From an uncultured Clostridium sp. (GTDB taxonomy: Bacteria; Bacillota; Clostridia; Lachnospirales; Lachnospiraceae), in the NCBI GenBank assembly GCA_958442925.1, contig CAUCIO010000117.1, positions 1-6,979 of the forward strand: 6,979 nucleotides of DNA, given 5' to 3'. Position numbers and translations under genes: made by a program. Position 1 is the first letter of the stretch; each line of letters starts with the position of its first letter. The notes below the pieces were generated by a model. It saw only the letters and a program-made list of their open reading frames with translations, was not told where the DNA came from and did no database searches. Shown here one piece after another: positions 1 to 6,730 of this stretch.

Positions 1-585
1 ACCAATTATCCTCATCTGACAGGAGACGCCCTGACTGTGGCCAAAAAGCATGGAATTCGTCTGGAACACCTGGATTATGTTCAGATTCATCCTACCACCC
101 TGTATTCAGAAAAGCCAGGAAGGAGGTTCCTGATTTCCGAGTCTGTCAGGGGCGAGGGAGCGCTTCTCTATAATAAGAACGGAGAGCGGTTTGTAGACGA
201 ACTTCTCCCCAGAGATGTGGTGACGAAAGCGATTAACAAGCAGATGGAGCTGGACGGCACGGATCATGTATGGCTGTCTTTAGAGCCGATTCCCAAAGAG
301 ACGATTTTAAGCCATTTCCCCAATATCTGCCAGCGCTGTCTGGAAGAGGGCTACGATGTGACGAAGGAATGGATTCCGGTAGTTCCGGCCCAGCATTATT
401 TTATGGGAGGAATCTGGGTTGATTCTGAGAGCCGCACCACCATGGACCGCCTTTACGCAGTGGGAGAGACCAGCTGCAACGGCGTCCACGGAGCCAACCG
501 TCTGGCCAGCAATTCCCTGCTGGAGAGCCTTGTATTTGCTAAGAGAGCGGCAGGCGATATGAAGCAGAAAATGGGAGAACAGTAA
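1..585 (+). CDS. nadB: L-aspartate oxidase, 3' part (5' end outside window)
   Basis: FAD enzyme that oxidises L-aspartate to iminoaspartate, the first step of de novo NAD synthesis, in the cytoplasm. The reading frame is open from base 1, so the gene begins upstream; 194 residues are visible. Active-site residues known from E. coli NadB (H244, R290, H351, R386) have counterparts here: His in QIHPT, Arg in LPRDVV, His in QHYFMGG and Arg in HGANRLASNSLLES. This pattern, with the aspartate-specific context, separates it from fumarate reductase/succinate dehydrogenase flavoproteins, though those are related. The protein stops only 27 residues after the last of these, whereas E. coli NadB continues for about 150 more, so the C-terminal helical domain is absent. 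The stop is clean and nadC follows after 39 bases with its own ribosome binding site, so this is a short form and not an obvious frameshift. Confidence 0.93.
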   Translation, partial: TNYPHLTGDALTVAKKHGIRLEHLDYVQIHPTTLYSEKPGRRFLISESVRGEGALLYNKNGERFVDELLPRDVVTKAINKQMELDGTDHVWLSLEPIPKETILSHFPNICQRCLEEGYDVTKEWIPVVPAQHYFMGGIWVDSESRTTMDRLYAVGETSCNGVHGANRLASNSLLESLVFAKRAAGDMKQKMGEQ

Positions 586-624
586 ATAATTAGGAAAGCA
601 TTCAGATAGAAGGAGACAAGGGAT

Positions 625-1482
625 ATGTTCAATTCAATTACAATGAAGCTTCAGGCGGATCACCTGATTATGGAAGCTCTGAAGGAGGATATATCAAGCG
701 AGGACGTAAGCACTAATTCTGTGATGAAACAGGCTGTTAAGGGAACTGTAGATCTGCTGTGCAAGGAAGATGGCATCATTGCCGGACTGGATGTATTTAA
801 GAGAGTATTTGAGCTTCTGGATCCGGAGACAGAGTGTGAATTTTTCTGTACCGACGGAGACGAGGTCAAGGCAGGACAGCTGATGGGAAAGCTGACAGGA
901 GATATCCGGATTCTCCTTTCCGGTGAGCGAGTGGCATTAAACTATCTGCAGAGAATGAGCGGAATCGCTACCTACACCCACTCTGTAGCAGAGCTTTTAA
1001 AGGGAAGCAAGGTAAAGCTGTTAGACACCAGAAAGACAACGCCGAACATGCGGATTTTCGAGAAATACGCGGTGCGGGCAGGAGGCGGACATAATCACCG
1101 CTACAACCTGTCCGACGGTGTCATGTTAAAGGATAATCACATTGGAGCAGCAAGAGGAGTAGCCAATGCAGTCCGCATGGCTAAGGAGTATGCGCCGTTT
1201 GTACGCCGGATTGAGGTGGAAGTGGAAAACCTTGACATGGTGAAGGAGGCAGTGGAAGCGGGAGCTGATATTATCATGCTGGACAATATGTCTGTAGAGG
1301 ACATGAAAAAGGCAGTTCAGCTGATCGATGGAAGAGCTGAGACTGAGTGCTCCGGAAACGTGACAAAGGAAAATATTGCCCGCTACATTGACTGCGGCGT
1401 GGATTATATTTCCAGCGGCGCCCTCACCCATTCTGCGCCGATTCTGGACATTTCCTTAAAGCATCTGCACCCGGTAGAGTAG
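625..1482 (+). CDS. nadC: nicotinate-nucleotide pyrophosphorylase (carboxylating)
   Basis: Quinolinate phosphoribosyltransferase: converts quinolinate and PRPP to nicotinate mononucleotide, CO2 and pyrophosphate. The 285-residue length is normal for the family. The N-terminal domain spans about residues 10-118 and the barrel about 119-285. The signature DTRKTTPNMR (134-143) is followed by KYAVRAGGGHNHRYNLSD (147-164) and MLKDNHI (167-173), which contain the Arg, His and Lys residues that bind quinolinate. Acidic residues of VEVEN (198-202) and MLDN (218-221), and the phosphate-binding SGN (243-245) and SSGALTH (263-269), are all present. The ATG at 625 is preceded by AGGAG (611-615) at a spacing of 9. 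It sits between nadB and a NiaR-like regulator gene, which fits one NAD operon. It appears intact. Confidence 0.97.
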   Translation: MFNSITMKLQADHLIMEALKEDISSEDVSTNSVMKQAVKGTVDLLCKEDGIIAGLDVFKRVFELLDPETECEFFCTDGDEVKAGQLMGKLTGDIRILLSGERVALNYLQRMSGIATYTHSVAELLKGSKVKLLDTRKTTPNMRIFEKYAVRAGGGHNHRYNLSDGVMLKDNHIGAARGVANAVRMAKEYAPFVRRIEVEVENLDMVKEAVEAGADIIMLDNMSVEDMKKAVQLIDGRAETECSGNVTKENIARYIDCGVDYISSGALTHSAPILDISLKHLHPVE

Positions 1483-1514
1483 AATCTGGGGAAAACAGCT
1501 CCGGGAATGAAAAC

Positions 1515-1520
1515 AGGAGG
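1515..1520 (+). promoter_or_regulatory. ribosome binding site that decides the niaR start
   Basis: A perfect AGGAGG. It overlaps the most upstream in-frame GTG (1520), which therefore cannot be served by it, and lies 5 bases before TTG 1526 and 8 before GTG 1529. This is the reason for choosing 1529. Confidence 0.75.
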
Positions 1521-1528
1521 TGCAGTTG

Positions 1529-2077
1529 GTGACTGGAACAGATAGAAGAAACCAGATTATAAAGATCATTCAGAATAGTCCGTCTCCGGTTCCGGCCAGA
1601 AGTCTGGCGGCATCCTGCCAGGTCAGCCGTCAGGTGATTGTCCAGGATATCGCTCTGATTCGGGCAGCAGGCTATGATATTATTTCCACAAACAGAGGCT
1701 ATATTTTGAACAGTTCCAGCCAGGTGGAACGTGTATTCAAGGTGCGTCACACCGATGAGAGGATGGAGGAGGAACTGAATGCAATTGTAGATCTGGGCGG
1801 ATGTGTGAAGGATGTGGCCGTAAGCCACCGGATTTACGGGCGCATGGAGGCAGAATTAAATATCAGCTCCAGAAGGAAGATCGCTCTCTTTCTGGAGGAT
1901 ATTAAAAACGGAAACTCCAGCCCTCTTAACAATATCACATCAGGATACCATTACCACACAGTCAGTGCAGACAGCGAAGAGACGCTGGATGCCATTGAGG
2001 AAATGCTCCGCCAGCGGGGATTTCTGGTGGAAAGCCATGAGGAGCCTGATATAGAAGCAGGGACAGACCGATTATAG
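1529..2077 (+). CDS. niaR: NiaR-type 3H-domain transcriptional repressor of NAD genes
   Basis: Predicted nicotinate-responsive repressor. The N-terminal third is a winged helix-turn-helix of the HTH_11 type, with the helix pair around PARSLAASCQVSRQVIVQDI and the wing ending at TNRGYIL. The rest is a 3H domain, named for its conserved histidines: H74 (VRHTDE), H100 (VSHRIYG) and H141/H143 (GYHYHTVSA). H74, E82, H141 and H143 correspond to the nickel ligands described in T. maritima TM1602. The frame is open from a GTG at 1520, but that codon overlaps the AGGAGG at 1515-1520. The GTG at 1529 (spacing 8) is better placed, with the TTG at 1526 (spacing 5) as alternative. Family members repress NAD synthesis or nicotinate uptake genes when nicotinate is plentiful. 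Location directly after nadC supports that role and suggests autoregulation; no operator was identified in the window, as it probably lies upstream of nadA. Confidence 0.9.
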   Translation: MTGTDRRNQIIKIIQNSPSPVPARSLAASCQVSRQVIVQDIALIRAAGYDIISTNRGYILNSSSQVERVFKVRHTDERMEEELNAIVDLGGCVKDVAVSHRIYGRMEAELNISSRRKIALFLEDIKNGNSSPLNNITSGYHYHTVSADSEETLDAIEEMLRQRGFLVESHEEPDIEAGTDRL

Positions 2078-2110
2078 ACAGACGATTAAAGCAGAGTTCG
2101 CAGAGGCGGG

Positions 2111-2139
2111 CTCTGTTTTGCATTACAGAGTTTATTTTT
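2111..2139 (+). terminator. probable rho-independent terminator after niaR
   Basis: Inverted repeat CTCTGT (2111-2116) and ACAGAG (2125-2130) with an 8-base loop, followed by TTTATTTTT. The stem is short, so termination may be partial. An upstream CAGAG (2092-2096) could pair instead with CTCTG (2111-2115). Confidence 0.5.
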
Positions 2140-2149
2140 GGCTAATAGA

Positions 2150-2178
2150 TTGACTTTTTTCTATATGTTAATTATAAT
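2150..2178 (+). promoter_or_regulatory. sigma-A-type promoter of the arsR-like operon
   Basis: TTGACT (2150-2155) and TATAAT (2173-2178) are separated by exactly 17 bases: a near-consensus vegetative promoter. It lies 55 bases before the regulator's start codon and just upstream of an inverted repeat, which fits a strong promoter held off by a repressor. Confidence 0.82.
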
Positions 2179-2186
2179 AGAGTTAA

Positions 2187-2206
2187 ATAGATAGAAAAAT
2201 ATCTAT
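2187..2206. promoter_or_regulatory. probable ArsR-family operator (inverted repeat)
   Basis: Perfect 7-base inverted repeat, ATAGATA (2187-2193) and TATCTAT (2200-2206), with a 6-base spacer. It starts 8 bases after the -10 box, so it covers the expected transcription start. AT-rich dyads in this position are typical sites for ArsR/SmtB repressors, so binding by the adjacent gene product is inferred. Confidence 0.65.
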
Positions 2207-2232
2207 ATGATTGAGGAGCGGAGGAATGCAGT

Positions 2233-2562
2233 TTGATAGACTACGAGGAATATGCAAAGATTTTTAAGGCGCTGTCAGATCCGAAACGGCTGAAAATTGT
2301 AGATATGCTGTCCAATGGAGAATTATGCGCCTGCAGGATTCTGGAGGAGTTTCATATTACACAGCCTACCCTGTCCCACGATATGAAGCTTTTGTGCAGC
2401 GCAGGCATTGCTATTCCGAGAAAAGAGGGAAAATGGACCCACTATTCGCTGAATACAAAGCGGATGAACGAGTTGTACAAGACTGTGGGGAAGCTGATGA
2501 TTCCAGATGAATTTTCAGGGCTGACAGACTGCAGCTGCCGGGACGGGCAGGAGGCAGAATAA
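2233..2562 (+). CDS. ArsR/SmtB-family metalloregulatory repressor
   Basis: Small winged-helix repressor (109 residues, typical length) expected to leave DNA when it binds a thiophilic metal or metalloid. Family hallmarks are visible: FKALSDPKRLKIVDML (11-26), the sensor ELCACRIL with C32 and C34 (30-37), recognition helix TQPTLSHDMKLL (43-54), and wing RKEGKWTHYSL (63-73). C32 and C34 match two arsenite ligands of E. coli ArsR; the third Cys there (C37) is not conserved. An extra CSC pair sits near the C-terminus (C100, C102). Translation is assigned to TTG 2233 because GGAGG (2220-2224) lies 8 bases before it; the nearer ATG (2226) is in another frame that stops after 13 codons. It is the first gene of a four-gene operon and probably represses its own promoter. 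The inducer is not known; arsenite or antimonite is the best guess. Confidence 0.92.
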   Translation: MIDYEEYAKIFKALSDPKRLKIVDMLSNGELCACRILEEFHITQPTLSHDMKLLCSAGIAIPRKEGKWTHYSLNTKRMNELYKTVGKLMIPDEFSGLTDCSCRDGQEAE

Positions 2563-2618
2563 AGAGAGGGAAATTTTGGCGTAAACAGGCGCCGATGTGA
2601 TGAAAAGGAGAAGAGAAC

Positions 2619-3563
2619 ATGGAACAGGAACGCACAAAACTGTATGTATTGACAGGATTTTTAGGATCAGGAAAGACGACAGCTCTTTTAAAGATTCTGG
2701 ATCAGCTGAAGGATCACAGAATTGGCATTATTCAGAATGAGTTTGGAAAGCTGGGGATCGATGGGACGATTCTGCGCAGAGGCGATATTGAGATGACAGA
2801 GATCAACAGGGGATCGATTTTCTGCTCCTGTTTAAAACTGAATTTCGTTCAGGCGCTGGCCGAGATGGCAGCAAAGAACTTTGAATACCTGTTTGTGGAA
2901 AGTTCCGGCTGGGGAGATCCGTCTAATGTGATGGAGATTCTGGAGGCAGCGAAGGTAGTTTCCGGGTATGAATACCATTTAAAAGGAGTTATCTGCTTTG
3001 TGGACGCTGTAAACTTTTTAGAGCAAGTGAAGGATGAGGAGTCAGCCTTCCGCCAGTTAAAGCACTGCAGCCTGGCGGTGATGACAAAGACCGATCTGGC
3101 AGATGAAAAGCAGACAGCCCAGGTTCGTGAAAAAATCAGGGAAATCAATCCTGTCTGCCGGATTCTTACAAGTGTGAAGGGAGAGTTAGAGGAATCACTT
3201 CTGACTCAGGAGTTAAAAGAGGGTCTGTGGGCAGAGCCGGAGGAGACTACAAACTCCATAGAGACAAAACCGAAATCTATTTTTATGGAATATGAGGGAG
3301 AAGTGGAAAAAGAACGTCTGGATCAGTTTCTCAGGGAAATTTGTTCGGATGTGCATCGTGTGAAGGGCTTCTGCCGCCTGAAGGAAATAGGATGGACCCA
3401 GGTGGATGTAGTAGGTTCTCTGATTGATTACAAAGAGGCAGAGACAGAGGAAGAAACTTTGTCCCAGCTGGTGTTTATCTCAAAAATCGGGCCTATGGTT
3501 ATTAAAAAGATTTTTGCCGCCTGGGAAAAACAGGTGGGAACGGAAATGAAGCTGAAAAATTAA
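2619..3563 (+). CDS. CobW/COG0523-family GTPase (G3E), metallochaperone-like
   Basis: P-loop GTPase of the COG0523 family, whose members include CobW, nickel-incorporation-related and zinc-metallochaperone (ZNG1/YeiR/YjiA-like) proteins. Visible are Walker A GFLGSGKTT (13-21), the Walker B-type segment LFVESSGWGDP (91-101), a guanine-specificity motif TKTD (156-159, a variant of NKxD), and a smaller C-terminal domain from about 220 to 305 with HRVKGFCRL. In the usual family motif GCxCC between the switch regions, this protein has GSIFCSC (65-71): the first two cysteines are replaced by Ser and Phe and a new Cys follows, leaving a CxC pair (C69, C71). ATG 2619 follows AAAGGAG (2604-2610) by 8 bases. 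The neighbours suggest it delivers or handles a metal(loid) for the ArsR-regulated operon; the actual substrate cannot be told from sequence. Confidence 0.9.
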   Translation: MEQERTKLYVLTGFLGSGKTTALLKILDQLKDHRIGIIQNEFGKLGIDGTILRRGDIEMTEINRGSIFCSCLKLNFVQALAEMAAKNFEYLFVESSGWGDPSNVMEILEAAKVVSGYEYHLKGVICFVDAVNFLEQVKDEESAFRQLKHCSLAVMTKTDLADEKQTAQVREKIREINPVCRILTSVKGELEESLLTQELKEGLWAEPEETTNSIETKPKSIFMEYEGEVEKERLDQFLREICSDVHRVKGFCRLKEIGWTQVDVVGSLIDYKEAETEEETLSQLVFISKIGPMVIKKIFAAWEKQVGTEMKLKN

Positions 3564-3590
3564 GGAAAAGCAGAGAAGAAGGAGATGTGG

Positions 3591-3827
3591 ATGAACATTA
3601 AGGTAATTGGAGCCGGATGCGAGACCTGCGGCAGGCTGTATGACTATGTAAAAGAAGCGGTAGAGGAAGCGGGAATTGAGGCAGAAATTGAAAAAGTAGA
3701 GGATTTAATTGAGATTGTAAAACTGGGGGTGATGACAGCTCCTTCCCTGATGGTGGACGGAAAGCTGGTGGTGGCAGGAAGAGTGGCTAAAAAAGATGAG
3801 ATTATCAGGATATTAAAATCCTTATAA
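3591..3827 (+). CDS. small thioredoxin-like redox-active disulfide protein
   Basis: A 78-residue protein with the compact thioredoxin/glutaredoxin-like fold of the redox-active disulfide protein 2 (thioredoxin_3) family. It has strand NIKVIGAG, active-site CETC (C10-C13), and the cis-proline segment TAPSLMVDG (P51), in the order expected. No signal peptide is seen, so it should be cytoplasmic. ATG 3591 is chosen because AAGGAG (3579-3584) lies 6 bases ahead; ATG 3585, in frame, directly abuts that site. It ends with TAA immediately before the permease gene's first possible ATG, so the two are tightly coupled. Small CxxC proteins of this type often sit beside COG0701 permeases. A role in reducing or carrying the thiol-bound substrate to the permease is an inference. 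Confidence 0.88.
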   Translation: MNIKVIGAGCETCGRLYDYVKEAVEEAGIEAEIEKVEDLIEIVKLGVMTAPSLMVDGKLVVAGRVAKKDEIIRILKSL

Positions 3828-3839
3828 ATGGGGGAGACT

Positions 3840-4853
3840 ATGAATACAATAACAGCATTCGGCCATTGGATTCAAAACCAGCTTCTGGGAATGCAGTGGC
3901 TGAAAGAAGCCGTCGGGAGAGGGCTGTCGTTTCTGGGACTGGATCTGGAATCACGGATGGGAGGAAGCATACATTTTTTTCTTTACGATGTGATAAAGAT
4001 TACTGTGCTTCTGTGCGTGATGATTTTTATGATTTCATATATCCAGAGTTATTTTCCTCCGGAGCGCAGCAGGAAAATTCTGGGCCGGTTTCACGGAATC
4101 GGGGCGAATCTGGCTGCAGCCTTGTTAGGAACCGTGACGCCATTTTGTTCCTGCTCCTCTATCCCGCTTTTTATGGGCTTTACCAGCGCAGGACTGCCAT
4201 TGGGAGTAACCTTTTCCTTTCTGATTTCATCGCCTATGGTGGACCTGGGGAGTCTGGTGCTTCTGACCAGCATCTTCGGACTTAAAATTGCCGTTTTCTA
4301 TGTGATACTGGGTCTTTTGGTAGCGGTAGCAGGCGGAACTCTGATTGAAACGCTTCACATGGAAGCGTATGTGGAGGACTTTATCAGGAATGCCGGAGCA
4401 GTCGAGCTGGCTGTGCCGGAGCTGACAGTAAAGGATCGCCTTCTCTACGCCAGAACTCAGGCAGAAGAGACACTTAGAAAGGTATTTCCCTATATTCTGG
4501 CAGGAGTGGCGGTAGGAGCTGTTATCCATAACTGGATTCCGGAAACATGGATTCAGCAGCTGCTGGGAAAGGAAAATCCATTTGGTGTAGTTCTGGCTGT
4601 AATAGCAGGCGCTCCCATGTACGCTGATATTTTCGGAACGGTTCCCATAGCGGAGAGTCTGCTTCTGAAAGGCGCCCAGCTGGGTACGGTTCTGAGTTTT
4701 ATGATGGCCGTCACAACACTGAGCCTTCCGTCCATGATTATGCTTGGAAAGGCAGTGAAGAAAAAGCTGTTGTGGCTGTTTGCCCTTGTGTGTACCGGAG
4801 GAATTCTGGCAGTAGGAATTATTTTTAATCTGGCCCAGGGCTGGATGCTGTAA
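3840..4853 (+). CDS. ArsP/COG0701-family permease (DUF318)
   Basis: Polytopic inner-membrane permease of the UPF0718/ArsP family, some of whose members export trivalent organoarsenicals. About eight hydrophobic segments are visible. The family signature TPFCSCSSIPLF (100-111, with C103 and C105) lies in the first half. The repeat-like partner GAPMYADIFGTVPIAESLL (257-275) and TLSLPSMIML lie in the second, matching the two-halves architecture. A cytoplasmic loop rich in charge spans about residues 170-212. Two in-frame ATGs exist: 3828, immediately after the previous stop codon and without a ribosome binding site, and 3840, with GGAG at 3833-3836 (a short spacing of 3). I chose 3840; reinitiation at 3828 is possible. 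It is the last gene before a strong terminator. Without biochemistry the exported substrate is unproven, but the ArsR-type regulator supports a thiophilic metalloid. Confidence 0.9.
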   Translation: MNTITAFGHWIQNQLLGMQWLKEAVGRGLSFLGLDLESRMGGSIHFFLYDVIKITVLLCVMIFMISYIQSYFPPERSRKILGRFHGIGANLAAALLGTVTPFCSCSSIPLFMGFTSAGLPLGVTFSFLISSPMVDLGSLVLLTSIFGLKIAVFYVILGLLVAVAGGTLIETLHMEAYVEDFIRNAGAVELAVPELTVKDRLLYARTQAEETLRKVFPYILAGVAVGAVIHNWIPETWIQQLLGKENPFGVVLAVIAGAPMYADIFGTVPIAESLLLKGAQLGTVLSFMMAVTTLSLPSMIMLGKAVKKKLLWLFALVCTGGILAVGIIFNLAQGWML

Positions 4854-4867
4854 ACTTACAGCGGCTT

Positions 4868-4911
4868 AAAAAACGCCTGAGAGACATTTTATTTTGTCTC
4901 CCAGGCGTTTT
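4868..4911. terminator. bidirectional rho-independent terminator between convergent genes
   Basis: Long hairpin: AAAACGCCTG (4870-4879) pairs with CAGGCGTTTT (4902-4911), and after one mismatch GAGACA (4881-4886) pairs with TGTCTC (4895-4900), around an 8-base loop. An A run on the left and a T run on the right make it work in both directions. It ends the permease operon (stop at 4853) and the minus-strand gene (stop at 4924). Confidence 0.9.
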
Positions 4912-4923
4912 GGCTCTCTCTGC

Positions 4924-6519
4924 TTATTTTTTTAAGTATTCTTTATTTACAGTATGGATCGGAAGGTTTCCGCTGGCCATAGTGTTAATGTCCTCTGCCA
5001 GCATCGGCATAATCACGTCTCCGATATCGGCTGTGCCTCCTCCGATATGAGGAGTTACGATGATATTCGGGTTTGTAAGGAGCGGATGTCCCACTGGAAG
5101 AGGTTCCTCCTCCACCACGTCCAGGCCGGCTCCCAAAAGCTTTCCGGAGGCTACGGCTTCAGCCAGGGCCTTGTCGTCTACCAGACCGCCCCGGGAAGTA
5201 TTGATAAGGATGGCATGATCTTTCATTCCAGCAATCTCCTCAGCTCCAATCATATGGTGGTTTTCCTCTGTCAGCGGCACGTGCAGCGTGATCAGATCGG
5301 AGGAAGCCAGCAGCTCCTTTACAGGAAGATAGGAGAGATGATATTCTGCCTCCATCTCTGGAGAAAGGCGGAAGGGATCGTAGTAGTTTGTCACAGCTCC
5401 GAAGGCCTGGGCCTTTTTTGCTACCTGACGGCCGATATTTCCTGCTCCGATAATTCCGAGGGTTTTGCCATTCAGACAGAAGGAACCGTTTAAGAATGTA
5501 TTTTTGCTCCATTCTCCCTTAGCAAGGCTTTCTGTGTGGCAGAGAAGCTTGCGTCCTACGGCTAACATCAGGAGAACGGCCAGCTCGGAAACGGCTCCGC
5601 AGGAGCAGCAGGTCTTTGCAGTGGAGGAGAGGAGCTTTCCCCATCCGGAGGCAGTCTTGGGAAGCAGCTTCCGTCCCTCAATGATGCAGATAAACATAAT
5701 AAGTACCGGCACCCAGATAATGATGTTCATAGCGTCGACGCCGTCCTCGCCGAAGGCGGGCAGAGTCTTTAAGAAGTTTCCGACCGGTCCGGTGATTACT
5801 ACCAGAGGAACGATAATTCCCAGGAACATGGTCAGGGAGGTTCCGCCCTCCTTCAGAGCAGAGCCCAGGGACACGATACGGTCCTTCGGGACAGCTGGAA
5901 TATTGTATTTGCTCACGTAGTACCTGGTAAGAAGCAGGCGGTAGGCAAGGCTCCAGAGACCGCCGCACATCAGGGCGATGTAGAGGTCGCCGGCAGCCAC
6001 GGAGCCTGCCACAACGGGAAGTCCCAGCATCAGGAACATGGAAGAAGACGGCGGAATACAGATGCCCAGGCCGGCGTTTCCTGTATTCATGGTTGCGGCT
6101 ACAGCTTTGGGCCAGCCGGATTCCGTCATCCACGGGATTGTGATAGAACCAACTGTAGCGGCGTTGGCGCTGCTGGCTCCGGATACCATGCCGAACATGG
6201 CGCTGGCACAGGCTGACACATAGGCAGGGCCTCCGCGGAACCGCCCCAGGATAGAGTTCAAAATGTTGACAAGACGGGTAATAATGCCAGTCTGCGTCAT
6301 AATAGAAGCCATCACAGTGAACAGAATGATGGCGGCCATAACGTCCTGGGTCAGAGCTTTTGTCAAACTGCTGGCAAACGTCTGAGGAAGCACGTCGACT
6401 CCGTTAAAGGCGCATACGATAACAAGGCCTAAAAGCATGGCTTCTGCGATGCTGCGCTTTAACATCAGATACCAGATCATAACGAAAACAATATAAACAA
6501 GGAATGCAACAATTCCCAC
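4924..6519 (-). pseudogene. chimeric frame: TRAP DctM permease (5' part) fused to D-2-hydroxyacid dehydrogenase (3' part)
   Basis: One open frame of 531 codons, GTG at 6519 with AGGAGG 7 bases ahead. Residues 1 to about 302 match the first two-thirds of a TRAP-type large permease: hydrophobic throughout, with GMVSGASSANAATVGSITIP (110-129) and GNAGLGICIPPSSSMF (147-162). From about residue 308 (GAVSELAVLLML) it is a D-isomer-specific 2-hydroxyacid dehydrogenase: GxGxxG at G358-G363, NAD-ribose Asp D381, catalytic R443 (NTSRGG), E472 (EEEP) and H491 (TPHIGG). The dehydrogenase lacks about its first 100 residues, which form most of the substrate domain, and the permease lacks about its last 120, with no stop or frameshift between. 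A deletion joining two adjacent genes in frame is the simplest reading; neither activity is expected. A functional fusion or assembly error remains possible. No DctP or DctQ partner is in the window. Confidence 0.75.
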
Positions 6520-6578
6520 TAAATTCCCTCCTTTTCTCTCGGCGCTGCAGCACGCTCAAACGTAAATTTGATGAAGTT

Positions 6579-6607
6579 AGGATAGCATGATTTAATAACA
6601 ATGTCTA
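6579..6607 (-). promoter_or_regulatory. probable promoter of the minus-strand TRAP/dehydrogenase frame
   Basis: Read on the minus strand: TAGACA (complement of 6602-6607), 17 bases, then TATCCT (complement of 6579-6584) preceded by TGC, giving an extended -10. It lies about 60 bases upstream of the GTG start at 6519. The -10 matches consensus at only four of six positions. Confidence 0.5.
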
Positions 6608-6708
6608 ACAGTAAAAAAATGGGAAATGTACAAGGAATGTATTGGGAGAATGATATTTTGAACTTTTTATATAATAAGAATAAAAAATTAACAGATAAAA
6701 AATGGGAG

Positions 6709-6730
6709 AAAGCAAATATATTTTTGCTTT
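6709..6730. repeat. perfect 8-base inverted repeat overlapping a promoter
   Basis: AAAGCAAA (6709-6716) and TTTGCTTT (6723-6730) with a 6-base spacer. The right arm contains the likely -35 box of the downstream gene, so it could be an operator; as a hairpin it is AT-rich and weak. Confidence 0.45.

Noticed and set aside
1424..1828. 134-codon minus-strand frame across the nadC end and niaR
   Set aside because: Lies antisense to two well-identified genes, and its translation shows no family features.
2226..2267. ATG-initiated 13-codon frame overlapping the regulator's start
   Set aside because: It is only 2 bases from the GGAGG, too close for good initiation, and stops quickly; the TTG at 2233 is better spaced and gives a clear ArsR protein.
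2577..2594. Weak GGCG/CGCC hairpin between the regulator and GTPase genes
   Set aside because: Only four base pairs and no T tail, so it is not supported as a terminator or attenuator.
5601..5612. Cys-rich CCSC at the chimera junction as a metal site
   Set aside because: It falls exactly at the point where two unrelated families meet, so it is more likely an accident of the junction than a functional motif.
5465..5920. 151-codon plus-strand frame opposite the chimera
   Set aside because: No recognisable protein features; it is antisense to a convincing permease/dehydrogenase frame and has no supporting start context.
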